Below, piece after piece: positions 36,001 through 47,011 of a stretch of DNA of 64,000 nucleotides (position 1 is the stretch's first letter; each line of letters starts with the position of its first letter). Origin of the DNA: Rhododendron vialii. Lineage: Eukaryota; Streptophyta; Magnoliopsida; Ericales; Ericaceae. The translations under genes were made by a program, and so were the position numbers. The notes beneath the pieces were generated by a model. That model was given only the letters and a program-made list of their open reading frames with translations. It had not been told where the DNA came from and made no database searches. The stretch covers positions 29,777,852 through 29,841,851 of the forward strand of contig NC_080562.1 of NCBI RefSeq assembly GCF_030253575.1, written 5' to 3'.

Positions 36001-36605
36001 GTGAACAGAAGGTTGTAAGCGAGCGACAGCGTTTTCAGACTCGTTAGGTTACCGAGGAAAGCGGGGAATGTGCCGGTGAGAAGGTTGCTGACCAAATCCA
36101 GAGTCTCCAGTCGCCGGAACCGGCCGAAGCTCGTCGGAATCTCGCCGGTAAAGCCGTTGGCGCCGAGGATGAGGGTTTTCAAATCGGGCATTTCGACCAA
36201 CGTGTACGGAATGGGGCCGGTGAGGAAGTTCTGGGCTAAATTGAGAGTAACGAGGTTTCGACACGCGGATATGGAGAGGGGGAGGGAGGAGTTGATGTTG
36301 TTGTTGTAGAAAGAAAGGGAGGAGAGAGAGGGGAGGCGGCAGAGGGAGGGTGGGAAGGGGCCGGATAGGTCGAGGTTGGAGAGGTCGACGGAGGTGACGG
36401 AGCGGGTAGTCGGATCGCAGGCGATTCCGGTCCAGTTGCACGGGGTTTGGTCGCGCTCGTTCCAGCCGGAGAGGTAGGCGTTTGGGTCGGAGAGAGTGAG
36501 CTTGACTCGCTGGAGGTAGAGGCCTTCCTGGTTTAGAGAGAGAGTGAGGGGTTGGAGTGAGAGGAAGAGCAGAAGGGGTAGTAGTAGCATTGTAGAAGTA
36601 GTCAT
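33085..36605 (-). CDS. HSL1: HAESA-LIKE 1 leucine-rich-repeat receptor kinase
   Basis: Minus-strand exons 34007-36605 and 33085-33476 join at APE (CCAG|GT ... AG|AA) to 996 codons plus stop, the same length as I recall for Arabidopsis HSL1. The first ATG of the frame is 36605-36603. A signal peptide (about 1-23) precedes the N-terminal cap (NQEGLYLQRVKLTLSDP, CNWTGIAC), about 20 LRRs of the LSGEIP type, a membrane helix (SLFVLAGIIFVVGVAWFVW) and a kinase. The kinase has IGSGGSGKVF, K713 in VAVKKL, HRD at 817-819 and DFG at 837-839, so it should be active. R410 and R412 in SLSRVRL match the pair that in HAESA binds the C-terminal Asn of IDA peptides. The tail KDGKLSPHCYENSSDHGSVV resembles HSL1 rather than HAE. 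The family acts at the plasma membrane with SERK co-receptors in organ abscission and epidermal signalling. Confidence 0.95.
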
Positions 36606-36708
36606 TTTCAACAACTGAGAAAACCAACTGAAGGTCTCAATTTCGTTTGTTAAAGTATATCTCCATGCAAGTATGTGTATGTCTGTAGAGAGAGAACTCA
36701 GGGAAGGG

Positions 36709-36733
<25 letters not shown>
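36709..36733. promoter_or_regulatory. GA/CT microsatellite upstream of HSL1
   Basis: A (GA)12 run, reading (CT)n on the gene's strand, lies 104-128 bases before the HSL1 start codon, in the probable 5' leader. Possible BPC-type site, inferred. Confidence 0.45.
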
Positions 36734-36739
<6 letters not shown>

Positions 36740-37549
36740 AAACGTGCAGGCAAATTTTGAAGAGGAGCGAGAGAAATGTGTATGGGGTTGTGTGGGCTTT
36801 TTTGGCGCTGGTTTAAAACAGAATTGGGGAGGAATTGAATTCGTGGTCTGTTGAAGAGGTGGGGCCTAGGGGGGAGGGAGAGAGATGGGTTGGGTGGGGA
36901 GTGGGGCAATAAAGGGGACGGTGGCCTAATAATGGAACCATTGTGGTTGGGGATTCAAAAAAGTGAGTCAAAGAAAGGGATTTATCTTCACCTTTGGATG
37001 AGACTTGAAAGTAAAACTTTGAGAATTGGTTCATTTTGTTTGATTTACATTTTAGAAAGTTATTTTGAGAATAATATGGGATAATAAATAGAAAAAAATA
37101 GAAAAAAAAATTTATTAAAAATTGTGCCGAGAGTAAAAAGTTACTCTCAAAATAATAAACCAAACGAAATTATCTTTCATATAGAATGAGTTGCTTTTTT
37201 AAACGTTTTATCATTGTCCATGAAAGCATGTGATTTATGTATGAGTTATTCATACGAGCTTCGGATAATGAAGTTTCTCATCTTTTGGAAAATAAGGAGT
37301 AAGGCAACGTGGTACTTGTTTTGTGGACTCTGAGACTCGTGGATATTTTGTGAATGAGTATTAGTTATACTTTTGAGTTATTCGTTTGAACTTTGTAATA
37401 CTTGTAAGTGGCTTGTTAAACCTTATCACTAAGCATAGTTCTGAGTGGTTTTAACTTGTACGATCCTTGTATAAGACGCGTTGATTTGTTTATAAAAATA
37501 AAGTAGGTTGAGCTTTCGCTAATTAATTCATGTGTCCCTTCGGGTAATT
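36734..37549. other. HSL1 upstream region
   Basis: Probable promoter of HSL1; purine-rich to about 36910, then AT-rich. No gene or clear regulatory motif besides the GA tract. Confidence 0.35.
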
Positions 37550-38138
37550 GCTTATGCATTGGTTCGACCTAAGTTATAGCCTTGGTGATGGTTTCACCAG
37601 CACTTTATTACGACTAAGACTTACAACAGGTCAGGTTCGTGACAGGTGGTCCTGCCTATTGGAGGTGGTCGAAAATGGCAGTTTGACCGTGGTTTTGCAA
37701 GGTGGACGTGGCTTTGATCTGGTACTTTCATTACGTCTTTGGCGGGTTGGCATGATGCTGTCGATGAATATTTACCGGGGTTTGGCTTGGGTCTCTGATT
37801 AGTGCTTTCAGGAGGTCTTCTCTTGTAGAATCTGGAGTTGGTGCTTACTAATCGGTGGAGACTACAGTGGAGGTTCTAGAGGTGGCAGTGCTATGGTGGT
37901 TGTTGGTCAGTGGTGGCGTCTTGGGGCTAGCGGCGGCTAGGGTTTGCTGGGTAGGGTTTGGTTTCTTAGGTTTTTTGGGTTTGGACTTGGCTCATTAGAT
38001 GTATGTTTGGAGTTCAGGCTTGACCCATTTTAGTGTTTGGGCCTGGCCATTTTGATTTTTCATCCAATGTTTTATCAGATGGTTAATGTACCATTATCAA
38101 GTTTAATAAAATTTCCGTTTGCGGATTAAAAAAAAAAC
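37550..38138 (+). mobile_element. LINE 3' end on the plus strand
   Basis: The sequence is G/T-rich and non-coding (GGCGGCTAGGGTTTGCTGGG, GGTTAATGTACCATTATC) and ends AATAAAATTTCCGTTTGCGG, ATT and a poly(A) of 10 to 138 region end. This is the usual 3' end of plant L1-type LINEs and mirrors the minus-strand tails at 11216, 13596 and 23277. The left limit is a guess and no target duplication was found. Confidence 0.6.
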
Positions 38139-38472
38139 ACGCTACATGATGGGGGGAAAAAAATTCATGTAGTACCCTATTGATTACTATTATTGTTGAA
38201 CATGTGCACTATTAAAGAATTTCAAGATTGAAAAAGTGCATTCTAAATTTCATCTAAGGCCTTACTGTGTAGTCAGTCAATGAGAAAGCGAAATAAAGTA
38301 GAAAGCCTGGGATTTTTAGTACGTAGGGCTTTCAACAGAGAAATACAGGTTTGAAAAGGCATTTATCCGTCTTTATGACCATGTGGCCATAGAATTTAAG
38401 TGGGGCATATACCTGCTTTACTGGGTAGGCGTCCATTGAAGTTCCTTTCTGTACAAAAGCGTATAAACTATT

Positions 38473-38847
38473 GGTACCGACGGGTATCATATCGAAAATG
38501 GACTGACGATCGCACCAAGCCAACTCCGGCTACAGAACGGCCGATTCGAGCCGTTCAAAAATTTACAAAAAAACAAACGAGGGGATTTACGCTAGAATCA
38601 ACGGCATTCGATGTGTGTAGATACTCGATTCAAACACCCCATTTTTTTTGTATATAACCCCATATATATATACGAAAAAATGGGGTGTTTGAATCAAGCA
38701 CCTACACACATCGAATGTTGTTGATTCTCGCTTGGGCCCCTCGTTTTTTTTCTTAGAATTTTTGAACGGCTCAAATCGACCGTCTAGTGGCCGGAGTTGG
38801 CCTGACACCGCAGTCGGTCCATTTTCGGTATGGTACCCATCAGTACC
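38473..38847. mobile_element. Long foldback MITE, family 1 copy 3
   Basis: Ends GGTACCGACGGGTATCAT and a mirrored ATGGTACCCATCAGTACC bound two arms with the AACGGCCGATTCGAGCCG and GGGGTGTTTGAATC blocks of this family, centred near 38660. The right end coincides with the GTACC target site of the copia element that follows; the sequence resuming after that element (AATAGCACTACTC) still fits the family's outer end. Confidence 0.85.
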
Positions 38848-39143
38848 TGTGAAGGAGTCCAATGTAGCATATCAGAGCTCCACTACTGCCACGTCACCAG
38901 TTGATTAGTTAGCCATTAGTTAGTTGAGTATGGTTTAGTGGAGAGTAAGATGGTTTGTTATTAGTTGGTTAGATAGTGGTTGACAGTTGGACGTATATGT
39001 ACTGGATTCCATTGTATTTTGACGATCAAGGAAAATATACAGAGTTTCTTTCTCTCTCTCTACATCTCGGGATTCTCTCTCTCTTGTTCTTGATTCTATT
39101 TTACTGTTCTTGATAAATTCCACTCAAAAGGGCAAATTCTTCA
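38848..39143 (+). repeat. 5' LTR of copia element
   Basis: It starts TGTGAAGG and ends TTCTTCA, the TG...CA form of LTRs, and is 296 bp long. A CT-rich tract and an ACGATCAAGG segment lie in its second half. It is nearly identical to 44006-44301. Confidence 0.95.
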
Positions 39144-39155
39144 TGGTATCAGAGC
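39144..39155 (+). other. Copia primer binding site
   Basis: TGGTATCAGAGC directly follows the 5' LTR and is complementary to the 3' end of initiator methionine tRNA, the usual primer of plant copia elements. Confidence 0.9.
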
Positions 39156-42100
39156 TACCACGACGTGAGTCCAATTCAACGATCCAAGATCCACATCTTC
39201 TTCTTCGTTAATTTTTTGACCTAGACAAAGTTCTTCACAGAAATGTCTTCGACTACAACCTCAAGCGAAAATGGAGTTACAATGCCCGCAGCCCTGGCTT
39301 TTCTGGTATCTAACTTTCACTCTCTGGTTACAATCAAACTGAGTTCTGATAATTACCTTTTGTGGAAAACTCAAGTCTTGAATGCTCTTAGGGCTAATGG
39401 TTTCTTTGAGTACGTGAAAGGTACAATTCCTTCACCGCCTTTGCAAATCAGAGACGCAAGTAACAATTTAGTGACTAATCCTGCATTTCTTTCTTGGACA
39501 CTCATTGATAATCAGTTACTTTCTTGCTTGACTGCAACTTTATCATCGTCTACTTTACCACTAGTTCTAGGGCTAGAACATGCCTCTGATGTTTGGAATA
39601 GTCTGGAAAATAGGTTTAATTCTCTGTCTCGATCAAATCTCCATGAACTTAAGAGGACTTTGTATAGTTTTTCAAAGACTGGTACTATGGAAAAGTACAT
39701 CGATGGCATCAAGATCTGTGGACAGAAATTAAGTACAGTCGGTTATGTTGTAGATGATGATGATAAGGTATTTCATGCTATCAATGGTTTACCAAAGGAG
39801 GAATTTGGTTCTTTAAAACAGACTTTGAGAACACATCGAGATTTGAAGTTTCATGAACTAGAGTCAATCTTGAAAGCTGAGGAACAGCAAGCTCATAAGT
39901 CTAAGGGAGATAATGGAACTAGTAGTGTGTTTGTGGCTACACAAAAATTGCAAGAACTTAGTGTCTCTGGTGCTAGTTCTTCTTCTCAAGGCACTCTATC
40001 TCAGCATGGAAATAGTGTTTCAACTTCTAATGCTTCCATGATTCCTTCTACATTTGTGGTTCAGCCATCGTTTGCACAGGGTTCTCAGATTTTTCAGCCT
40101 CAGAATATTCAGGCATCACAGAATTTCCAGCCTTTTTACAACCAAGCTCCATTTTCTCCATTACAAAACTTTCAGTCACCACAAGCTCAAATGTTTCAAC
40201 CAATGTTTCCTCAGGCACCATTCTTTCCACAACCTAGTAACAGGTTCAATAATAGTAATCGAAATAGATCAAGGGGACAAGGATTTGTTTCATTTCAAAG
40301 GACAGCTTGTCAAATTTGTGGCAAGGATAATCATTCAGCTCGTACTTGTCATTATAGAAACACACTTACAACACAAGTCTCTGGTTTTACAGCACCAGGC
40401 ATGATGTTTTCACCCTCAGAATGCTATTCTCCTGCTGATTTTCAGTCTTCAAACATGTGGAGACCTGAGGTATCTTCTGTAGCAGGATTGCAATCTCCTA
40501 ATGTGTGGAGATCTGATGGTTCTTTTCCAATTTCAGTACCAGTTCCTTTGTATCAAAGGCCCACACAATCTCAGTTGGTGCAATTTGGTCCTGGGAACAC
40601 AGTTGGTTATGGTGGTGGCTATCATGGTCAATTTTCTCCTTCTGTGGGTCCTAATTCGGGACAGTCTCAGTTTGTTCCTAGCAGTGGAAGACCTTCTGTA
40701 TCTGCATTCACAGCTTATACTCCAGGAATAGGGAATGTAGCACATGACCACAGTACATCTACTTCACCAAATTGGTATCTGGACAGTGGAGCCACAAATC
40801 ATGTTACTTCTGATTTGGGTAATATAACTCATCCTCAGCCTTACACAGCAGGGGGAGGAGTCATGGTTGGCAATGGTAAGTCTCTATCTGTTTCGTGTTC
40901 TGGCAATAGTATTCTACCAACACCTAAGGCCAAGTTTAACCTTACAAATGTTCTTCATACTCCTGCCATTACACATAATCTTCTCTCTGTTTTTCAATTT
41001 GCTAAAGACAATAATTGTTCTCTAACCTTCAATTCTTCTGGTTATGTCATTCAGGACAACCAAACACACCAAGTTCTATTCCAGGGGCCATGTCAGCAGG
41101 GCCTCTATCCTATCCAGAGCTGCTCTAAGTCTGACTCTACTCAGGTTCCACTTGTTTTTCATACCAATAAAACTGTGTCTACTCCTTTGTCTGTTTCTTC
41201 TGCCACTTTGTGGCATCAAAAGCTTGGTCATCCAAGTTTACCACTTTTTCAATCTCTAATAAAGCAATTTGCTTTGCTTGTGTCTAAGCCATTTGATGTT
41301 CACTGTTATAGTTGTAATAAAGTCAAAAGTCACAAGTTGCCTTTTCCTTTATCTGCTTCTAAGTCTGCTAAGCCTTTTGATTTGTTGCATATGGATGTGT
41401 GGGGTCCTGCACCTATTCCTTCTGTAAAAGGGTTTAGGTACTATCTTTTAATCATAGATGATTGTACCAGATATTGCTGGTTATTTCCTTTATTCTATAA
41501 GTCTGATGTTAAGACCACTCTTGATCATTTCAAGGCTTATGTTCACACACATTTTCAAGTTTCTGTCAAAACAGTGAGGTCTGATAATGGAAAAGAGTTT
41601 GTGAACAAGTATCTAACTCATTTGTTTCTCATTAGTGGTATTCTACATCAGACATCTTGTCCACACACTCCTGAGCAAAATGGTGTTATGGAAAGAAAAC
41701 ATAGACATTTAATGGACACAACTCTCACCTTACTTGATCAAGCAGGAATGCCTGCTCAATTCTGGCTAGAAGCATTAGTTACAACTGTTTTCTTAGCCAA
41801 TAGACTTCCTCATTCTTCTTTGCACTTTCAAGTTCCATATGTTCTCTTGTTTCATATTAAACCAGACTATCTTGCTCTCAAGCCTTTTGGTTGTGCATGT
41901 TTTTCTTGGCTTAAACCTTATCACTCTCACAAATTGATTTCTAAGTCTACTACTTGTGTTTTTCTAGGCTATTGTCCCTCATCTAAAGGGTACAGGTGTT
42001 TTAACCCTATTTCTAATAAGGTCTACATCTCTAGGCATGTCAAATTTCTTGAACATCATTTTCCTTATTTGTCTATTGTTTCTCAATCTTCTTTTTCTTC

Positions 42101-43995
42101 AAATACTGAGCGTTCTCTTACTACATTTTCTGTTCCTCTTACTAGTTTTTCAGATATTATAGTGTCTTTTCCTCCTACTCAATCCTCTCTACCAGTCACA
42201 TCAGTTTCTACACCAATTCCTACCCCAATTCCTGTTTTTGATTCTGTTCCTTTCACTGTTCCTATTAATCCTGTCATACCAACTCCTTCTTTTGATTCTG
42301 CTTCTGTTTCTCCTTCTTTTGATCCTTTGGCTGCATCTTCTTCTTTTGTTCCTGTTACTAAACCAGGACCTTCTCATTCTATGAGAACAAGGTCTCAAAA
42401 TGGAATTTTCAAACCTCGACAGCCTCTTTCTTTAGTTGTTTCTACCTCTTCTTCCCTTCCTATTTCTGAACCTACTCATTTTTCTGAGGCCATTACTCAT
42501 TTTGTTTGGCAAAAGGCTATGGCAGAAGAGTATGAAGCACTTGTTAAACAGGGGACTTGGGTTCTTGTTCCTCCACCCTCTCATGGGCATGTCATTGGCT
42601 GTCAATGGATTTTTAAAATTAAGAAACACTCTGATGGCACTGTAGCAAGGTACAAAGCTCGGCTTGTAGCTAATGGTAATCAACAGGCAGCGGGTCTGGA
42701 CTTCTTTGATACATTCAGTCCTGTTATTAAACAACCAACACTAAGAGTCATTCTTAGTCTTGCAGTACATCACAAGTGGCCACTTAGACAATTGGATGTG
42801 TCCAATGCTTTCTTGCATGGTGTGATTTCTGAGGATGTTTACATGAAACAACCATTGGGATATAAAGATCCAGTTCATCCCGACTATGTGTGTAAATTGT
42901 CCAAAGCTCTTTATGGACTTCGACAAGCTCCTCGAGCTTAGTACTCTATGTTTTCTAACTATCTTCTTCAACTTGGTTTTCAATCCAGTAAAGCAGATAC
43001 GTCTCTATTTCTTTTGCCTCAAGGGAATCATCTTACTTTGGTTTTGATATATGTAGATGACATTGTCATCACAGGAAGTGATTCTTCTTATATTACTTCT
43101 CTCATTCAAAAGCTTAGTCAAAGGTTTGTTATGAAGGACTTGGGCACTCTCAATTATTTTCTGGGGATTGAGATTACATCTTCTTCTTCTGGTATTTTTC
43201 TGTCTCAAGCAAAGTATGCTTCAGAACTTCTTGCTAAAGCTGGTATGATAGACTGTAAAGGGTCTGAATCTCCTGCGTCAGTCAAGCCTGGAATACCAGA
43301 TTATGATTCACCCTTAGAAGATGTGTCTTTATACAGAACTTTGGTGGGTTCTTTACAATATTTGACTTTGACACGACCTGAAATTTCTTTTTCTGTCAAT
43401 GTGGCTTGTCAACATATGCATGCACCCAAGCTCAGTCACTTTATTGCTCTCAAACGCATCCTTAGATACATCAAAGGTTCAATCCATCAAGGTCTTCATT
43501 TTGTTCAAGGGCCTCTTACTCTCACAGCCTTTGCAGATGCTGACTGGGCAGGGGATCCAGTTGATAGAAGGTCTACCACGGGTTATGGTGTGTTCATGGG
43601 TCATAACTTGGTCTCATGGTGTGCTAAGAAACAACACACAGTGGCTAGATCTTCCACAGAGGCTGAGTATAGAGCCATGGCTCAAACAGCTAGTGAATTG
43701 GTTTGGTTGCAACAATTGTTTTCTGAATTGCTTATTCCTTCTTCTACACCTCATGTTTTATGGTGTGATAACAAGTCTGCAATTGCTTTGGCGTGTAATC
43801 CTGTATATCATGCAAGGACTAAGCACATTGAGCTCGACTATCATTTCATACGAGAACAAGTGCTGAATAATCAGGTTGTGTTGTATCACATTAATTCTGA
43901 GGCTCAACTAGCCGATATTTTCACAAAGCCATTATCTGTGTCCAGGTTTCAACTCCTCAAGTCCAAACTCATGGTAGCTAATCCTCCCATGTGTT

Positions 43996-44005
43996 TGCAG
44001 GGGAG
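43996..44005 (+). other. Copia polypurine tract
   Basis: The purine run around GCAGGGGAG ends exactly where the 3' LTR begins, as expected for the plus-strand primer site. Confidence 0.8.
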
Positions 44006-44301
44006 TGTGAAGGAGTCCAATGTAGCAGATCAGAGCTCCACTACTGCCACGTCACCAGTTGATTAGTTAGCCATTAGTTAGTTGAGTATGGTTTAGTGGA
44101 GAGTAAGATGGTTTGTTATTAGTTGGTTAGATAGTGGTTGACAGTTGGACATATATGTACTGGATTCCATTGTATTTTGACGATCAAGGAAAATATACAG
44201 AGTTTCTTTCTCTCTCTCTACATCTCGGGATTCTCTCTCTCTTGTTCTTGATTCTATTTTACTGTTCTTGATAAATTCCACTCAAAAGGGCAAATTCTTC
44301 A
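44006..44301 (+). repeat. 3' LTR of copia element
   Basis: It is 296 bp and nearly identical to the 5' LTR, and is followed by the GTACC target duplication at 44302-44306. Confidence 0.95.
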
Positions 44302-44869
44302 GTACCAATAGCACTACTCTAAAGTAAATTACATGCGAGGCAATTTACCCAAAAAAAAAAAAAATTATAAGTTATAACCTCACTTAAAATCATTGAAGGA
44401 ATATGCATGCTGTATTATCTTCTGAGGTTGTTTGTGTAATTATGTGTGTTCGTTTGCCAGCAACTCCAACTTTTGTCAGTAAAGTTGTAACGTGGACCGT
44501 GCATGGCCCGTGTTAATTTGTTTATAAAAATGCAAACACAAATACTTATCTAAGCAAATAATTTTTTTTGCGGATCAAAAAAAAATTAATTTTTTCATTT
44601 TGCTGGATAAGTACTCGACAATTTTAATTCTGCGAACGCTTTTCACTAGCCTTAATCAGGTGATTCAGGTTAACTTTCACTGATTTAATTCCAGTTTTAG
44701 CTATAATTAGTCACGATTGATATAGGCAGCGGTAGATATAACTTATTCTTTTAACAACTTCTACTAAATTGACCATTGTTTAATTTTGTTGATAGAGTGC
44801 AACTTTTGCTACTATCCTGACTTTGCGTCCATAAACTGGGTGACTTCTTTGTGCTTGCACATATTTGTC

Positions 44870-45492
44870 GGCTTTTTGACTTTTTTGATCTCCAAAGTAT
44901 TTCCGTCGTGCCACTTTGGTCCCCAATATTCCAATTGCTAACATTGCATCCTCAAAGTATCAATTTTGTGTTTAAATGGTCCCTGCGGCTCACGCCGTTC
45001 CTCTCCTCTGTCAAAACCAAGGGCAAAGTTGGTATTTCACCTCAAAACGGCGTCGTATGGTTGGAAACGGCTTTTTGACTTTTTTGGTCCCCAAAATATT
45101 TCCGTCATGTCAATTTGGTCCCCAATATTTCAATTTTTTGAACACTTAATTTTTTCACCATATTTTTTAATTTATAAACAGCCTCGAAAAATCAAGTTTT
45201 TCAATTTTCAACCCGTTTGAATCGGTGCGAAAATTTTAATTTTCTGATCATTTTATCCTAAAGGGTCATAATTAAACACAAAATTTTAATTTTCAACCCG
45301 TTTGAATCGGGCCGTTTTGAGGTGAAATACCAACTTTGCCCTTGGTTTTGACGGAGGAGAGGAATGGCGTGAGCCGCAGGGACCATTTAAACACAAAATT
45401 GATACTTTGGGGATGCAATGTTAGCAATTGGAATATTGGGGACCAAAGTGGCACGACGGAAATACTTTGGGGACCAAAAAAGTCAAAAAGCC
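44870..45492. mobile_element. MULE-like foldback element
   Basis: Long inverted arms of about 185 bp begin GGCTTTTTGACTTTTTTG and end with the mirrored CAAAAAAGTCAAAAAGCC; both arms carry the CCACTTTGGTCCCCAATATT block. A 10-bp direct repeat CATATTTGTC at 44860-44869 and 45493-45502 flanks it, close to the 9-11 bp of Mutator-like insertions. A third, partial copy of the arm start lies inside at about 45069-45133. No transposase frame. Confidence 0.85.
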
Positions 45493-45502
45493 CATATTTG
45501 TC

Positions 45503-46246
45503 TTAATAGCATAAAAAGTAAAAACAACATTTAGAAAGGGTATGTGATTCGGTTGTAAGTAGGAAATTATAAAATGGAGACCAACATTTAAGCAAGGCAA
45601 ATTCTGGTCGAATGTGCGGTGGAGGGTAGAAGATTACAAATTTTTACCATGAAGGACGTGAGAGTACTGATTTTTGGAGGATTAGAGGCTTTCGGGACAA
45701 AACATATTTGTATAGAGTATTGATTGATTGATGGTTAAACATCCAGCGTCACATAATATTAAATTACTCCCCCATTAAACTCCTATTTTACAGCACAAAG
45801 GTCAAACAGTTGCTAAATTTAAAACCCTGTTCGATCTATAGCAGTTTCAAAACCCTTTAATTACTACCCATAAGTGTAACTTCTGTTCTGTCAATGAAAA
45901 TTCCGTCTTTTTTGACCTTCCCAAAAAATAGGAACACCTAAAAGTACAGCTATGAAAAACCAATGGTTGATGCAGATTCAAAACCCATATAGCCTAGACC
46001 AAAACAATTATTCGGTGTTCTCGGGCACCTTTACATGGTGTTTCAACACCTTTATCTATCACATATTTATGTGGGATCCAGTATCAAATGTATGAATCTC
46101 TCAAATACGCGTAACGAATAAGAGTGTTGTGATACCACGTCGCGGCGCTCCAAGACCAATGAATAATTTGCTTGCATAGACCACCTCGAGACTAAAACCT
46201 CATCCACCCATTAATTTTTATGCTCAACTTTCCAACATTTTTTTGT
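45503..46246. other. DMP upstream region
   Basis: Gene-free; presumably includes the DMP promoter. No element recognised. Confidence 0.35.
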
Positions 46247-46255
46247 ATTTATAAC
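46247..46255 (+). promoter_or_regulatory. Possible TATA box of DMP gene
   Basis: TATTTATAA lies about 100 bases before the ATG at 46355, a normal distance for a plant TATA box with a short leader. Assigned from position and sequence only. Confidence 0.35.
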
Positions 46256-46354
46256 ATTGCTCCACCCTAACTTGATTGCCTCATTGAAACATTTAGCTTC
46301 TTCCATAGAGATTTAAGGTGATCAAGAAAATCAAAAGAAGAGATCGAAAGGGCC

Positions 46355-47011
46355 ATGGACATGAAGGGAGAAAGTGCAATAACCCCATCTCTTGGTCATG
46401 AAGCAGTCCTGGGAGAGCAAAGGCAACCCCTCTTGGAAAACCAGCCACTGTCCGAAAAACCAACCAAAACCCCAGCACAGAAGGCCCTGAGAAAGACCTT
46501 CAAAATCTCAGGTCACCTCTCCAACCTCCTCCCGACCGGCTCGGTCCTCGCGTTCCAAATCCTCTCTCCCGCCCTCACCCACGAGGGCAAATGCCGCACT
46601 CTCACGAGCCAAACCCTGACCCTAACCCTAATCTCCCTCTGCGGGGTTTCCTGCTTCCTCCTCTGCCTCACTGACAGTTTCCGGGACGAGAGGGGCAAAG
46701 TCCGGTATGGGCTGGCCACGTTTCGCGGGCTGTGGATTATGGACGGGTGCGCTAGCGTTCCTCCGGGGGAGGAGGAAAAATACCGGCTGAGACTCGTCGA
46801 TTTCTTCCACGCGTTGCTGTCCATTGTTGTTTTCATCGCGGTCGCGTTGTTTGACCAGAACGTGGTCAAGTGTTTCGTTCCGAATCCCTCCGAAGAAGCC
46901 CAGGAGCTCCTCGCGACGTTGCCTATCGCGGTTGGGGTGCTGTGCAGCCTGCTTTTCGTCGCGTTTCCAACGAAGAGACATGGAATCGGATTCCCTCTCT
47001 CTCAACAGTAA
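46355..47011 (+). CDS. DUF679 domain membrane protein (DMP)
   Basis: A single exon of 218 codons plus stop, as usual for this intronless family. After a polar N-terminus of about 45 residues (QRQPLLENQPLSEKP) come four hydrophobic segments: SNLLPTGSVLAFQILSPALT, LTLTLISLCGVSCFLLCLT, DFFHALLSIVVFIAVALFD and TLPIAVGVLCSLLFVAFPTK. DUF679 signatures include FQILSP, CLTDSFRD, YGLATFRGLW and the closing KRHGIGFP. DMP proteins sit in ER, tonoplast or plasma membranes and are linked to senescence, membrane remodelling and, for the DMP8/9 branch, gamete fusion. I cannot place this one in a branch. It reads toward the RLT gene and lies outside the conserved gene set discussed in the findings. A second in-frame ATG at 46361 is a possible alternative start. 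Confidence 0.93.
   Translation: MDMKGESAITPSLGHEAVLGEQRQPLLENQPLSEKPTKTPAQKALRKTFKISGHLSNLLPTGSVLAFQILSPALTHEGKCRTLTSQTLTLTLISLCGVSCFLLCLTDSFRDERGKVRYGLATFRGLWIMDGCASVPPGEEEKYRLRLVDFFHALLSIVVFIAVALFDQNVVKCFVPNPSEEAQELLATLPIAVGVLCSLLFVAFPTKRHGIGFPLSQQ

Larger units (their letters stand above)
38848..44301 (+). mobile_element. Ty1/copia LTR retrotransposon, nearly whole
   Basis: A 5454-bp element bounded by two 296-bp LTRs (38848-39143 and 44006-44301) and a 5-bp target duplication GTACC (38843-38847, 44302-44306). The coding body, about 39243-44066, reads in the copia order: gag with a CCHC zinc knuckle ([14 protein letters not shown], about 40310), protease ([12 protein letters not shown], about 40775), integrase with the HHCC-like [12 protein letters not shown] start (about 41215) and catalytic core, reverse transcriptase (YVDDIVITG, about 43050) and RNase H (SSTEAEYRAMA, about 43660). 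The short LTRs and size suggest the Ale/Retrofit lineage, tentatively. The LTRs differ at about two positions, so insertion was recent, probably well under a million years ago. The coding body appears to have about one break and is otherwise intact. Confidence 0.95.

Noticed and set aside
36603-36614. HSL1 start three codons upstream at TTG
   Set aside because: The first ATG is at 36605; it leaves a normal signal peptide and a 996-residue protein.
35650-36627. Arg- and Pro-rich frames overlapping the HSL1 exon
   Set aside because: They are other-frame readings of the GC-rich LRR exon, which is fully explained by HSL1.
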